Below, piece by piece: positions 35,173-44,174 of a stretch of DNA of 64,000 bases (its first letter is position 1; the number at the start of each line of letters is the position of its first letter). Under the pieces are notes generated by a model. That model did not search any database, was not told the DNA's origin, and saw only the letters and a program-made list of their open reading frames with translations. Source of the DNA: an uncultured Dehalococcoidia bacterium (lineage in GTDB: Bacteria > Chloroflexota > Dehalococcoidia > Lucifugimonadales > UBA3495); contig OY282456.1 in NCBI GenBank assembly GCA_958296225.1, positions 2,976,001 to 3,040,000 of the forward strand. Direction: 5' to 3'. Made by a program: the position numbers and the translations under genes.

Positions 35173-36774
35173 ATGTTTTTCAACTCCCGCCGTTCCACCG
35201 TTCACGCCACCCACGGCATGGTTGCCACCAGCCAGCCCCTGGCCGCCGTGGCCGGCCTCCGCGTCCTGATGGCCGGGGGCAATGCCGTTGATGCTGCGGT
35301 GACGGCGGCGGCCACGCTAAACGTGGTGGAGCCGATGTCCACCGGCGTCGGCGGCGACGTGTTCGCGCTCATCTGGAGGGCGGCGGACCAAGCGGTGGTG
35401 GCCCTGAACGGCAGCGGGCGCGCGCCCCGGGCCGCCAGCATTGACGATTTGCGCGCCCGGGGGCACCGGCGGATGCCCGCTTTCGGGCCTCTGTCCATCT
35501 CGGTGCCGGGCACGGTTCACGGCTGGGAGATGTTGCTGGATGCGGAAGGCACGATCAGCCTGGCCGACGCCCTGCAACCGGCTATTGACTATGCCGAGCA
35601 GGGCTTTCCGGTTAGCGACATCATCGGCTTCCAGTGGCAGCAGCAGGAGGACAAGCTGGCGGCGCTGCCGTCGGGGCAGGAGCTGCTGGTGAATGGCCGC
35701 GCGCCGCGCGAAGGCGAGTTGATGCGCCTGCCGACGCTGGCGAAAACGCTGCGGGCGGTTGCCGAAGGCGGCAGCGCGGCGTTTTACAATGGGCCAATCG
35801 CCAGAGCTATGGCCGATTTTGTGCAAGAGCAGGGCGGCTGGCTGTCCGAAAATGACCTGGCGGCGCACCATTCCGATTGGGATGAACCCATCAAAACCGA
35901 TTACCGCGGCGTAACCTGCTGGGAGTGTCCGCCCAACGGCCAGGGCATCATCGCGCTGGAGGCATTGAACATCGTTGAAGGGTTCGATATCGCCGGCATG
36001 GGGCCGCAAAGCGCCGACCGCTATCATCATCTCATTGAGGCGACGCGGCTGGGCTTCGCCGACGCCTTTGAGTATCTGGCCGACCCCCGCTGCGCCGAAG
36101 TTCCGGTTGCGCTGTGGACATCCCAAGAGTATGCCGACGGACGCCGTGGCCTGATTGACCCGGCGCGGGCCATGGACACCGTCCCCTACGGCAAAATGAC
36201 GCCTGGCAGCGATACGGTTTATATCAGCGTGGTTGACGGCGCGGGCAACGCCTGTTCCCTCATCAACAGCGTGTTCGCCAACTTCGGCTCCGGCCTGGTG
36301 GTGCCCGGGGCTGGCATTGTGCTGCATAACCGGGCTTCGCTGTTCAGCGTCAACCCGGAGCATCCCAACGCCCTGGCCGGCGGCAAGCGTCCCTTCCACA
36401 CCATCATACCCGCGCTGGCGACTCGCAACGGCGAGCTGTGGCTCAGCTATGGTGTGATGGGCGGGTTTATGCAGCCCCAGGGCCATTTGCAGGTTATCAC
36501 CAATATGGTTGACTTTGGCATGGACGCGCAGGCGGCGCTGGACGCCCTGCGGTTCCAGGTGGCGGGAGACGCCGTTTGGCTGGAGGGAGACGTGGACAAC
36601 GACGTGGTGGCGGGTTTGCATCGCCGGGGCCACCGGGTCAACGTGATGCACGGCCCGCAGCGGGGCGGCGCCGGCGGCATGGGCGGCGGCCAGGTTATCA
36701 GCCGCGACCCCGAAAGCGGCGTATTGAGCGGCGGCAGCGAACCGCGCAAGGACGGCGCGGCAGTGGGCTGGTAA
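35173..36774 (+). CDS. Gamma-glutamyltransferase family (Ntn-hydrolase) protein
   Basis: 533 aa. N-terminal ATSQPLAAVAGLRVLMAGGNAVDAA, then STGVGGD and the catalytic start of the small subunit, Thr348 in SDTVYISVVDGAGN, where autocleavage is expected. The GSGLVVPGAGIVLHN and GGGQVI segments follow. No signal peptide, so it is probably cytoplasmic, unlike secreted GGT. It may act on gamma-glutamyl amides, glutathione-like thiols or acylated amines. Confidence 0.9.
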   Translation: MFFNSRRSTVHATHGMVATSQPLAAVAGLRVLMAGGNAVDAAVTAAATLNVVEPMSTGVGGDVFALIWRAADQAVVALNGSGRAPRAASIDDLRARGHRRMPAFGPLSISVPGTVHGWEMLLDAEGTISLADALQPAIDYAEQGFPVSDIIGFQWQQQEDKLAALPSGQELLVNGRAPREGELMRLPTLAKTLRAVAEGGSAAFYNGPIARAMADFVQEQGGWLSENDLAAHHSDWDEPIKTDYRGVTCWECPPNGQGIIALEALNIVEGFDIAGMGPQSADRYHHLIEATRLGFADAFEYLADPRCAEVPVALWTSQEYADGRRGLIDPARAMDTVPYGKMTPGSDTVYISVVDGAGNACSLINSVFANFGSGLVVPGAGIVLHNRASLFSVNPEHPNALAGGKRPFHTIIPALATRNGELWLSYGVMGGFMQPQGHLQVITNMVDFGMDAQAALDALRFQVAGDAVWLEGDVDNDVVAGLHRRGHRVNVMHGPQRGGAGGMGGGQVISRDPESGVLSGGSEPRKDGAAVGW

Positions 36775-37078
36775 CGGCCTTTGAACCGGGCCGAGCGGGA
36801 TTCCGGCGCCGGGCGGCTTACTGTTCACAATACCAATATCCCGCCCCGCCTCACTAATATTCTAACGACCGGGATTACCGGTCCGTCGCCAGTTTGGCCG
36901 CCGGAGACGGCTTGCCGAGTCCCGGCGGCGGCGGCCGGTTCTTGCTGTGGCCGCCCTTTCGTCCGCATCAGGACGGGCCAACGGATTCCCGACGCGGAGC
37001 GCACCGTCCGTCCGGCCGAGTTTGCGGTGGGCCAGTAGCGCGGACGGTCTGACCGGAGAATTGCCCGGTCGGTCAGGG
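36775..37078. other. Intergenic region, no feature found
   Basis: 304 bp between convergent genes. Short GC-rich inverted repeats occur (for example GACCGGG/CCCGGTC-like near 37050), but nothing identifiable. Confidence 0.3.
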
Positions 37079-37471
37079 CTATTTTGCCAGCCAGCGGCGC
37101 AAGCGCTGCCAGGCCCCCGGCGGCTCCTCTGCCACCGGCCGGCCCCGCCAATGCTGCTGCGGCTGCGAGCCCAGGCGCTGGATGAACATCCAGCCGATGG
37201 CCGCAATCATAATCACCAGGCCGGCCAGCGACAGCCAGGTCACTTTCACCGGCAGCAGCAGGCCCAGCACCGCCAAGACCGCGCCCGCCAACGCCAGTTT
37301 GGTGGGCGAAATCAAGCGTATGCGCCGCCGCGGGCGCGGCGTGAATGGGGATGGCTGGTCGTCCGGCGGCGGGACATCATCGGGAGCGGGAACGCGGGCC
37401 GGGTCGGGCGGCGCGGATTCCAGCTCGCTCAGCAGCTGCTCGATTTCCTGTTCGTAGCGGTCTTTCATCAT
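37079..37471 (-). CDS. Small two-TM membrane protein of unknown function
   Basis: 130 aa. Acidic N-terminal helix MMKDRYEQEIEQLLSELE, a Pro/Asp-rich linker, then a basic stretch RPRRRIRLIS and two membrane segments (LALAGAVLAVLGLLLPV and WLSLAGLVIMIAAIGWMFI), ending in a basic Trp-rich tail. Start at the first of two ATGs (37471) with GGGAAG upstream. Not recognised. Confidence 0.6.
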   Translation of the reverse strand: MMKDRYEQEIEQLLSELESAPPDPARVPAPDDVPPPDDQPSPFTPRPRRRIRLISPTKLALAGAVLAVLGLLLPVKVTWLSLAGLVIMIAAIGWMFIQRLGSQPQQHWRGRPVAEEPPGAWQRLRRWLAK

Positions 37472-37606
37472 CGCACTTCCCCTGGCCAAGCGGCGTCCGT
37501 CATCGTGTTGCCGGCAGATTATAACCCGGCAGAGGCGATTGCGTAACCGTTCCGGCAGTGGCGCAGCCCGTGCGCAAATGTCACTGGTGCGCTGCCGAGG
37601 GGGGCA

Positions 37607-38162
37607 GGCAGCGTTCCGTTTCGGGTGGTTTGGCTATTCCTCTGGGGTGGTGGGTGAGGTGGTGGGCTGGGTTCATTGGCGATGCTCCTTGCTGGTTCAG
37701 GGGGTCGGGGTTCGGCGGTTGGCGGGATATGGTGTGCGGGCCAGAGGTTACCGGTCATTGTCAGCCCCACGGCCGGGGGATTTACGCAAAGTTTTGCTCC
37801 GATGGTTCGTGAACTGCGCTTTTAAGGGCGCAGCCACGCAGCGCGGTGGCAGTCGCTGTTGGCCGGTTAGACCGTACTCGCGTAAGCATTGGACGAGGGG
37901 TCTCCACGACGCCGGTATGCGATTTTAGTGCTGACTGGCCGTTGACGACCGGTTGACCTCTGGCTGGACTGGGATTCACGTGATAGATTGCAGTATAGTA
38001 CCGATGTTCGCGGTTGTCAAAGGGAGTTGGTCAGCAAAGTGCGGGCGGCGGGTTTTGCGGGCGCCGGAGCGAGAGTGCTGCCTCTCTCCCAACCCTCTCC
38101 CACGAGGGGAGGGGGCTTTAATGACTTTGCAAAGCCCCGACCGCCGGCAACGGAACGCTGCC
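37607..38162 (+). mobile_element. MITE copy B (complete, 556 bp)
   Basis: Begins GGCAGCGTTCCGTTTCGGG and ends with its inverted GGCAGCGTTCCGTTGCCGG. Flanked by a perfect 10-bp duplication GAGGGGGGCA (37597-37606 and 38163-38172). Carries the conserved core, the internal leftward promoter and a GC-rich hairpin-rich right part. No coding capacity. The right end is 17 bp before the -35 at 38180. Confidence 0.9.
37992..38020 (-). promoter_or_regulatory. Internal leftward promoter of MITE copy B
   Basis: Minus-strand TTGACA (38015-38020), 17-bp spacer, TATACT (37992-37997), identical in design to copies A and C. Confidence 0.7.
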
Positions 38163-38179
38163 GAGGGGGGCAATGGGGG

Positions 38180-38208
38180 TTGACAGAAACGCTATTTTGT
38201 GCTAACTT
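38180..38208 (+). promoter_or_regulatory. Promoter before the accessory gene at 38304
   Basis: TTGACA (38180-38185), 17-bp spacer, TAACTT (38203-38208). Predicted start near 38215, an 88-nt leader. MITE copy B ends 17 bp upstream. Confidence 0.75.
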
Positions 38209-38303
38209 CTAGGTACGTTGAGCCAGAGCGACAGCGTTGCCGCCAATAGAGGGCCGCCAAACCTGCGCCGGAGCCAACAAATTACATCGGAGGTGAGCCA
38301 CTC

Positions 38304-38723
38304 ATGGCTACCCAACTGGCCGCGTATGACGCGGCACCCCTGCCCCCGCCCTCCCCGGCCCCGCTGGCCGTTTATCTCGTGGAGGACGGCGTGCCTGTTG
38401 AAATCGCCGGCGTCGACGACTTCGACATTACCGTGGAGAACCCCACGTCCGAGCAGGCTGATGCTCCCGAACTGGACATCACCCTCAACTACGACCCGGC
38501 GAACCCCCAGCATCAAGCCCTGCTGAACGCCGGCAATGGGGGCATTGTCACTGTCCGCGTCGCCACTCGCGACCCCCGGGGCGTGGCGGTGGCCTGCCGG
38601 GAGCTGGACTGCACCGTAGTCCGCTACCGCCTCTCGATGGACGAGCGTTTCCGCGACGACACCAAGACCGCCAGGGTCAACTTTGACCTGGAAGGCGTCG
38701 GCGAGATGCGCGTCGTCGGTTAA
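38304..38723 (+). CDS. Hypothetical protein, paralog 1 of a pair
   Basis: 139 aa, strongly acidic, no membrane segment. Core pattern YLVEDGVPVEIAGVDDF..TVENP...LDITLNYDP...H..LL.AG, then VRVATRD..GV.V.CRELDCTVVRY.LS. The protein at 38982 shares this plan. Near-perfect SD GGAGGTGA 9 nt before the ATG suggests strong expression. All-beta composition is reminiscent of small phage-tail-tube or adaptor domains, but this is only an impression. Two Cys are conserved between the paralogs. Confidence 0.65.
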   Translation: MATQLAAYDAAPLPPPSPAPLAVYLVEDGVPVEIAGVDDFDITVENPTSEQADAPELDITLNYDPANPQHQALLNAGNGGIVTVRVATRDPRGVAVACRELDCTVVRYRLSMDERFRDDTKTARVNFDLEGVGEMRVVG

Positions 38724-38981
38724 CCGTCCGGCGGGAGTCCGGCCGGGGAGGGCGTATCACGCCCCCCAAGCCGGTCGGAGCGGCAGCGGCGGTGCGCTTT
38801 CCCTGGCGCAGTGCTGGCCCTCAGCGTCCTCCCGTACCCGGTACGTCCTGGCCCAGCGCCGGCAGAGGCCGGCGCCAGGGCGAGGACGGCCGTAGGCCGG
38901 ACTCCCCCTTTCGCAAAACGCCGCGTCCCTGTCCGGCGCGGGCGCGGCGTTCCCTGGCCCAACTTTTGCGAGGAATCTGTT

Positions 38982-39455
38982 ATGACTGCACCAACCAACC
39001 CCGACCCCATCGTCATCTACCTGGTGGACGGCGACCGGGTCGTGCCGATTCCCGGCCTCGTGGACTTCAACCTCACGGTGGAGAACCCGGAGGTGAACGA
39101 GGAACGCGACGACAACCGCCGCCGCGTGAACCCGCGCCGGGCGCAGCAGCTGCGCCGCCGCCGCCGCGCCAACCCCGGCGACATTTCCCTGACCCTGGAC
39201 TACAACCCGCTGGACCAGGTGCACCGGAAACTGCTGGACGCCGGCGGGGATGACATCCTGCTTACCCTCCGCATCGTGGCGCGGGATGCCGGGGGGCAGA
39301 CGGTACGGGCGCGGGAAGTGGACTGCTCCGTGCTGCGCTACACCTTGTCCTGCCGCCAGACGCGGCGCCGGCGGATGCTGGAAGAGGGCCGGATTTACTC
39401 CTGTGAGGCCGACCTGCGCCTGCAGCGGCACGGCGACTTCTACAGCGTTATGTAG
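38982..39455 (+). CDS. Hypothetical protein, paralog 2 of a pair
   Basis: 157 aa. Shares with the 38304 protein YLVDGDRVVPIPGLVDFNLT, VENP, LTLDYNPLDQVHRKLLDAGG and VDCSVLRYTLS. It differs by an inserted Arg-rich segment (NRRRVNPRRAQQLRRRRRA, about residues 45-63), giving the opposite net charge to its acidic paralog. They could bind each other. ATG 38982 follows GAGGA. The 258-bp gap before it holds a 6-bp hairpin (38750-38764) and no gene. Confidence 0.62.
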   Translation: MTAPTNPDPIVIYLVDGDRVVPIPGLVDFNLTVENPEVNEERDDNRRRVNPRRAQQLRRRRRANPGDISLTLDYNPLDQVHRKLLDAGGDDILLTLRIVARDAGGQTVRAREVDCSVLRYTLSCRQTRRRRMLEEGRIYSCEADLRLQRHGDFYSVM

Positions 39456-39546
39456 CCGGATTGCAGGAGACGAAATTGATTAGCGCCACCATCATCTCCG
39501 TTGCGGCGCAGCCCCAACGGAACGGCAGCACAACACAGGAGGAGCT

Positions 39547-39828
39547 ATGCCAAAGTGGCTGAAAGTCATCATCTCCATCATCGCCATCGCAGTCGCGCTA
39601 TTTGTCGTCGGGAGTTGCGTGGCCGATTCCGACGGCAGCGCAGAAATCGCCGAAATGTGCCGGGAGTACCGGGAAATCTACCTCGCCTTGCGTTTGTCGG
39701 GGCATTCCGAGCAGGAAATAATGCAAGCTGTGGCGTTGCAACGGGCCGAAAATGAAGGCATTTCGGTGGCGGAAGCGCGGCAGCGAGCTGAGGGGTTCAA
39801 CGAAGTTTGCGCGGAGCTTGCGCGATAA
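39547..39828 (+). CDS. Small putative lipoprotein
   Basis: 93 aa. N-terminal hydrophobic segment VIISIIAIAVALFVVGSC ending in a lipobox-like VGSC, then a helical, charged domain (CREYREIYLALRLSGHSEQEI...). GGAGGAG lies 5 nt before the ATG. Could be a lipoprotein or a simple membrane anchor. Not recognised. Confidence 0.6.
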   Translation: MPKWLKVIISIIAIAVALFVVGSCVADSDGSAEIAEMCREYREIYLALRLSGHSEQEIMQAVALQRAENEGISVAEARQRAEGFNEVCAELAR

Positions 39829-40067
39829 GTCCGGCGCCGTCGCCCTGATTCCGGCAGCCCTGGAACAGCCGGCGGCGCCAGCATACTAGCCTGCTAATCC
39901 AGCAGTATGCGATGGCAAAGCGCGTCAGCGATGCGCAAAGAGACCAGTCAATCCACCCCACCGCCCGGGGCAGCCTTCGCGCTGCGGGGGTATGCCCTGG
40001 CCGTGGTGTCCCAATGACCGGCGACGGAAAACCTGATTACACACGCCCACGCTGGAGGCTAACCGCG

Positions 40068-40640
40068 ATGGCCGAATATACTCCTCTCCAAATTACCGCC
40101 CTCTGCATCCCCCAGGACGAACTGGAGGCCGCCGCCTCCAGGGTTGACGTCTGGGCGACGCAGCTGCAGACCGGCTATTTTGAAGACGATGACAGTCTGT
40201 ATTTCGTCTACTACGAAATGCCCGAACCGCTGGAACCCCGCCTGGCCGCTCTGCGCGGGCTGCGGGAACGGATGACGGCCCTGGTGGAAGGGATGGACGA
40301 CCACTCCGGCATTTTCAGCGACGCCATTAAGGAGGAGTACCCCTACTACGTCGAAGATTTTTACGACAACCCGGAATTCGCCGACGTCATCAGCTTCTGG
40401 CACCGTTTTCCCCTCACGTGGGATAGTGACTTGGGGGCTATGTACTTGCGGGAATCCGCCCAGTACATCAACGCCTGGGCGACGGCTGTGCTGCCGGTCA
40501 AGGACGAACTGCCCGCAAACTTGCAGGAACTGCTGCAATCGCTGGTGGGCATCGACACCGAAGTGGACGAGCTGATTGATGCCCTGGACGCTGCGCTGTG
40601 CACGACGACCGGCGGGGGCTTTAACGCCGAAATGCGGTAG
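40068..40640 (+). CDS. Hypothetical acidic soluble protein
   Basis: 190 aa, rich in Asp, Glu and aromatic residues (FVYYEMPEPLEPRLAALRGLRERM; EEYPYYVEDFYDNPEFADV), no membrane segment. GGAGG precedes the ATG at 40068 by 9 nt; the open frame from 39912 lacks a ribosome site. Ends TTTGGGFNAEMR. No family recognised; part of the accessory cluster after MITE B. Confidence 0.6.
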   Translation: MAEYTPLQITALCIPQDELEAAASRVDVWATQLQTGYFEDDDSLYFVYYEMPEPLEPRLAALRGLRERMTALVEGMDDHSGIFSDAIKEEYPYYVEDFYDNPEFADVISFWHRFPLTWDSDLGAMYLRESAQYINAWATAVLPVKDELPANLQELLQSLVGIDTEVDELIDALDAALCTTTGGGFNAEMR

Positions 40641-40663
40641 GGACGCGGAAAGCCGGGGCCGTT

Positions 40664-40882
40664 TTGCGGCTGATTGCTGCAAAGCGGCCCAATGCAAAGG
40701 CCGCGCTCAAAATGATGATTACCATTTTGGAAGCGGTGATGATTGAGGCGTTCATCCCGCCGCTGAACGATAAGGGCGGCGACCTGATGGGTACGATGTA
40801 TCGCCAGATTGAAGACCCGTCGCTGGTTGAGCAGCGCGATGTGGAACTGCGTCGGATGGTAGGGCGGGCGTTGGCGGGCTGA
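40664..40882 (+). CDS. Possible small hypothetical protein
   Basis: 72 aa, mostly helical, starting at TTG 40664 or at the in-frame ATG pair near 40712. Weak ribosome site. Residues MMITILEAVMIEAFIPPLND may be real coding, but this could be chance. Confidence 0.25.
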   Translation: MRLIAAKRPNAKAALKMMITILEAVMIEAFIPPLNDKGGDLMGTMYRQIEDPSLVEQRDVELRRMVGRALAG

Positions 40883-41010
40883 CTCCAAGACGCCCGTTCA
40901 CTACGATAGCCGCCGTATCAGATTGCCCCCAATTGATGCAAGGCAGACCGGAGAAACGACGGCCAGCCCGCGCTTGATACGGGGCCACTGCGGCGGCCGG
41001 GGCGGGTTGA

Positions 41011-41039
41011 TTGACAGGATATGCTGCCGGGGGCAGAAT
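41011..41039 (+). promoter_or_regulatory. Promoter of the LLM oxidoreductase at 41132
   Basis: TTGACA (41011-41016), 17-bp spacer, CAGAAT (41034-41039). Predicted leader ~85 nt. The rest of 40883-41010 shows no feature. Confidence 0.6.
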
Positions 41040-41131
41040 GGGCCTCAATCCCGGGGCGGCCCATCGCCCCGTCCGCTGCCACTTGGATGGGAATGCACCG
41101 GCTGCATTCTCATATAGAGGAGGACCTGATT

Positions 41132-42301
41132 ATGGCGTTTCCCGAGCGAATGAGGTTTGGAATCTTCCTCGGCCCGTTCCACCGCGTTGGCGAAAACCCG
41201 ACCCTGGCCATTGAACGCGACCTGGAACTGGTGGAATGGCTGGACAAGCTGGGGTTCGATGAGGCTTGGGTTGGGGAGCATCACAGCGCCGGCTGGGAGA
41301 TTATCTCATCCCCGGAGGTGTTCATCGCCGCCGCCGCCCAGCGCACCAGCCGCATCAAGCTGGGCACCGGCGTGGTCAGCCTGCCTTATCACCATCCGCT
41401 GATGGTGGCCAACCGCATGGTGCAACTGGACCACATGACCTACGGGCGGGTGCTTTTCGGCGTCGGCCCCGGCGCGCTGCCCGGCGACGCCTATATGATG
41501 GGTATTCCCCACGAACTGCAGCGGGAGCGTATGGACGAGTCTTTGGGCATTATCCTGCGCCTTTTCACGGAGACGGAGCCCATCACCTACCGGAGCGACT
41601 GGTTTGAGCTGAAAGAGGGCCTGCTCCAGCTGCGGCCCTACCAGCGGCCCTATATGCACACCGCCGTGGCTTCGGTGCAATCCCCGGCCGGCGTAACCCT
41701 GGCCGGCAAACACGGCTGTTCGGTCTTGACCATCACCGTGCCCCGAGACCCCTCCGCCGGGCCGTCGGACCTCAAGGGACTGTGGAGCATCGCCGAAGAG
41801 TCCGCCGCCGAGCACGGGCAGACCATGAACCGCGACGACTGGCGGCTGGTGCTGCCCTGCCACCTGGCCGAATCCAGGGAGGAAGCCCTGGCCGACGCCC
41901 GCCTCGGCGCCGGCCGCTACCTGCGGGAATACAGCGAGGGCACCAATGGCCGCCAGCCGGTTTTCGATGGCCCGCTGGACAAGGTAATTGACCACATGGC
42001 CGACGCCGGCAGCTGGATTATCGGCACGCCCGACGACTGCATCGCCGCCATCGAGCGGCTGGGGGAGCAGAGCGGCGGCTTTGGCGCTTTCCTGGTCCAG
42101 ACCATCGACTGGGCGCCCCGGGAGAAGATGCTGCGCAGCTACGAACTGATGGCCCGCTACGTTATGCCCCACTTCCAGGGCAGCATCCTCAGCACTCAGG
42201 CGTCCAATCAGTGGGCCCGAGAGCGGCAGGATGACCTGGTCAGCGGCCGGGTGCGCGCCATCGACCGGGCCCGGCAGGTGTACGCGGAACGCGCCGGCTA
42301 A
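41132..42301 (+). CDS. LLM-class flavin monooxygenase, limonene-1,2-monooxygenase-like
   Basis: 389-aa TIM-barrel flavoprotein. Typical: MRFGIFLGPFHRVGENPTLA, GFDEAWVGEHHSAGWEIISSPEVFIAAAAQRT, RIKLGTGVVSLPYHHPLMVANRM and LFGVGPGALPGDAYMMGI. Close in pattern to limonene 1,2-monooxygenase and related FMN enzymes that oxidise terpenoid or recalcitrant compounds. Strong SD AGAGGAGG before the ATG. Ends at a clear terminator. Confidence 0.87.
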   Translation: MAFPERMRFGIFLGPFHRVGENPTLAIERDLELVEWLDKLGFDEAWVGEHHSAGWEIISSPEVFIAAAAQRTSRIKLGTGVVSLPYHHPLMVANRMVQLDHMTYGRVLFGVGPGALPGDAYMMGIPHELQRERMDESLGIILRLFTETEPITYRSDWFELKEGLLQLRPYQRPYMHTAVASVQSPAGVTLAGKHGCSVLTITVPRDPSAGPSDLKGLWSIAEESAAEHGQTMNRDDWRLVLPCHLAESREEALADARLGAGRYLREYSEGTNGRQPVFDGPLDKVIDHMADAGSWIIGTPDDCIAAIERLGEQSGGFGAFLVQTIDWAPREKMLRSYELMARYVMPHFQGSILSTQASNQWARERQDDLVSGRVRAIDRARQVYAERAG

Positions 42302-42321
42302 TCGCCCAAATCTTACACACC

Positions 42322-42358
42322 GGCCCCGGTTGTTTTGATTCTTGACCGGGGCCTTTAC
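42322..42358 (+). terminator. Terminator after the LLM gene
   Basis: GGCCCCGGT (42322-42330) pairs with ACCGGGGCC (42345-42353), then TTTACATT. Lies between convergent genes. Confidence 0.7.
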
Positions 42359-42368
42359 ATTCGCTGGC

Positions 42369-43073
42369 TCAGGCCGCCGCCCCCGCTGCCGCCCATTCTA
42401 CGCCGTTGAGCACGATTTGCTGGAACTCCGGCGTCTCAAAGCTCCGGCCATCGTGGCCCAGGAGCAGGACGAAAACGTTGCCATCCCCGTACCGGCGGGT
42501 CCAGCCCAGGGGGTAGGTGCCGCCGGGCATAAACTGCGGGTTCCGGTCGGGGCCCCAGGGATAGGTGCCGTCCTCGGCGGCGCCGGTGATGAACACGTCG
42601 TTGCCCTCTTTCAGGGCCAGCCCCATATACAGCTCGTCGTTGGTGGCGAAGTCTGACACGCCCTTGACCCCGGCATGGCCGGCATCGCTGACGTTGACGG
42701 TGAATTGCCCGTAAGGGGGGTGGTAGCTGGTTCCGCTAATCCAGCCGCCGCCGGTGATGTCGTGGTACTCAGGCCAGGCGGCGGCCACGCAGGTGGCGAT
42801 ATGGAGGCAGACGAACCCCTTGCCCCCGCTCACGTAGTCCCGCAGGCCCTCCTGCTGCGCCGGGGACAGGCTCCAGTCGCCAAAGTCCGGCACGTTCTCC
42901 CGCCGGGTGTTGAAAACCAGAGCGTCGTACCCGCTCATGGCGGAGCCGTCGGCAAGCACCGACGCATCCTCGGTCACCGTGACCTCGTGTCCCGCTCCGG
43001 TGAGAAAAGATTCCAGTACCGGCGTCGATTCCTCATAAGGATGACGCCCGCCTGACACTACCAAAAGCTTCAT
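42369..43073 (-). CDS. ThuA-domain protein
   Basis: 234 aa with the glutamine-amidotransferase-like ThuA fold: LLVVSGGRHPYEESTP, YDALVFNTRRENVP, YVSGGKGFVCLHIA, PYGQFTVNV, WTRRYGDGNVFVLLLGHDGRSFETPEF. ThuA proteins are linked to sugar (trehalose-derivative) metabolism, but biochemistry is uncertain. Single gene. Confidence 0.85.
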   Translation of the reverse strand: MKLLVVSGGRHPYEESTPVLESFLTGAGHEVTVTEDASVLADGSAMSGYDALVFNTRRENVPDFGDWSLSPAQQEGLRDYVSGGKGFVCLHIATCVAAAWPEYHDITGGGWISGTSYHPPYGQFTVNVSDAGHAGVKGVSDFATNDELYMGLALKEGNDVFITGAAEDGTYPWGPDRNPQFMPGGTYPLGWTRRYGDGNVFVLLLGHDGRSFETPEFQQIVLNGVEWAAAGAAA

Positions 43074-43246
43074 AATTCGATACCTCCAAACCTGATGTCG
43101 GGAATTATAGATTCGCCGGCCGCCGGCGCCGGCGGCAAACCGCCGCCACGGGCCGGGCCCGGTCGCTGGCGTCCGGCGGATGGGTTACAACCGGCCCGAG
43201 TCATTTTACAGGATTGGCCAACCCCCGGCATCCCCTGGCGCCAAGC

Positions 43247-43770
43247 GGCAGCGTTCCGTTTCAGGTGGTTTGGTTATTCCTCTGCGGTGGTGGGCTGGGT
43301 TCATTGGCAATGCGTCCTTTTGCTGGTTCGGGCGGTTGGCGGGATATGGTGTGCGAGCCAGAGGTTACCGGTCATTGTCAGCCCCACGGCCGGGGGATTT
43401 ACGCAAGGTTTTGCTCCGATGGTTCGTGAACTGCGCTTAAGGGCGCAGCCACGCAGCGCGGTGGCAGTCGCTGTTGGCCGGTTAGACCGTACTCGCGTAG
43501 GTATTGGACGAGGGGTCTCCACGACGCCGGTATGCGATTTTAGTGCTGACTGGCCGTTGACGACCGGTTGACCTCTGGCAGGACTGAGATTCACGTGACA
43601 GGTTGCAGTATAGTACCGATGTTCGTTGTTGTCAAAGGGGGGTTGTCAGTGGGCCGGGCCGGGGCAAAGTGCGGGCGGTGGAGGGCTACCCCTCTCCCAA
43701 CCCTCTCCCACAGGGGGAGAGGGCTTTAATGACTTTGCAAAACCCCGACCGCCGGCAACGGAACGCTACC
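43247..43770 (+). mobile_element. MITE copy C (complete, 524 bp)
   Basis: Starts GGCAGCGTTCCGTTTCAGG, ends in the inverted GGTAGCGTTCCGTTGCCGG. Target duplication CGCCAAGC (43239-43246) versus CGCCAACC (43771-43778), one mismatch. Slightly shorter left part than copies A and B, but the same core and internal promoter. Subtracting the mini-element next to it, its right end was 17 bp from the rpmH -35. Confidence 0.88.
43607..43635 (-). promoter_or_regulatory. Internal leftward promoter of MITE copy C
   Basis: Minus-strand TTGACA (43630-43635), 17-bp spacer, TATACT (43607-43612). Confidence 0.7.
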
Positions 43771-43780
43771 CGCCAACCCA

Positions 43781-43923
43781 GGCAGCGTTGCAATTCAGGT
43801 GGTTTGAGTCCGTTTTTTACATCGGTGGACAGGATGGACAGGATTTTTCCGATTGAGATTTGGTGGATTCCGGCTTGCGCCGGAATGACGGCAAGGTAGG
43901 ACCACCTAAATTGCAACGCTACC
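43781..43923 (+). mobile_element. 143-bp mini-element of the same family
   Basis: Ends are GGCAGCGTTGCAATTCAGG and, inverted, GGTAGCGTTGCAATTTAGG (23-bp terminal repeat with 2 mismatches). A perfect 10-bp duplication CGCCAACCCA flanks it (43771-43780, 43924-43933). It landed at the same site as MITE C. The interior includes the dispersed repeat GGATTCCGGCTTGCGCCGG (43865 on), also found at 50309. Right end 17 bp before the rpmH -35. Confidence 0.88.
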
Positions 43924-43940
43924 CGCCAACCCAATTTTCC

Positions 43941-43969
43941 TTGACGCTTTTGGGGTTTGGCAGTACTAT
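43941..43969 (+). promoter_or_regulatory. Promoter of rpmH-rnpA-yidD
   Basis: TTGACG (43941-43946), 17-bp spacer, TACTAT (43964-43969). Predicted start near 43976, 16 nt before the rpmH ATG. Two mobile elements lie immediately upstream. Confidence 0.8.
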
Positions 43970-43991
43970 GGGTTGCCGTCGGAGTTTGACT

Positions 43992-44129
43992 ATGCCAAAA
44001 CGTACTTACCAACCCAAAAAGCGACGCCGTGCCCGCGTGCATGGTTTTCGTTCCCGTTCCCGCACTTCCGATGGTCGCGCGGTGCTGCGCCGACGCCGTT
44101 TCAAGGGCCGGCACCGGCTGGCCGTTTAA
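43992..44129 (+). CDS. rpmH: 50S ribosomal protein L34
   Basis: 45-aa basic protein: [19 protein letters not shown] at the start and [18 protein letters not shown] at the end, the standard L34 pattern. CGGAG lies upstream. First gene of the oriC-type cluster rpmH-rnpA-yidD-yidC-khpB; dnaA is not upstream here, where mobile elements and metabolic genes are found instead. Confidence 0.96.
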   Translation: MPKRTYQPKKRRRARVHGFRSRSRTSDGRAVLRRRRFKGRHRLAV

Positions 44130-44174
44130 GTAGTCCGGCCCGTTTTGCCATCGCCGGCCACGGTTGACTGATTG

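Noticed and set aside
35317..36828. 503-codon minus-strand open frame opposite gamma-glutamyltransferase
   Set aside because: Shadow frame without recognisable motifs.
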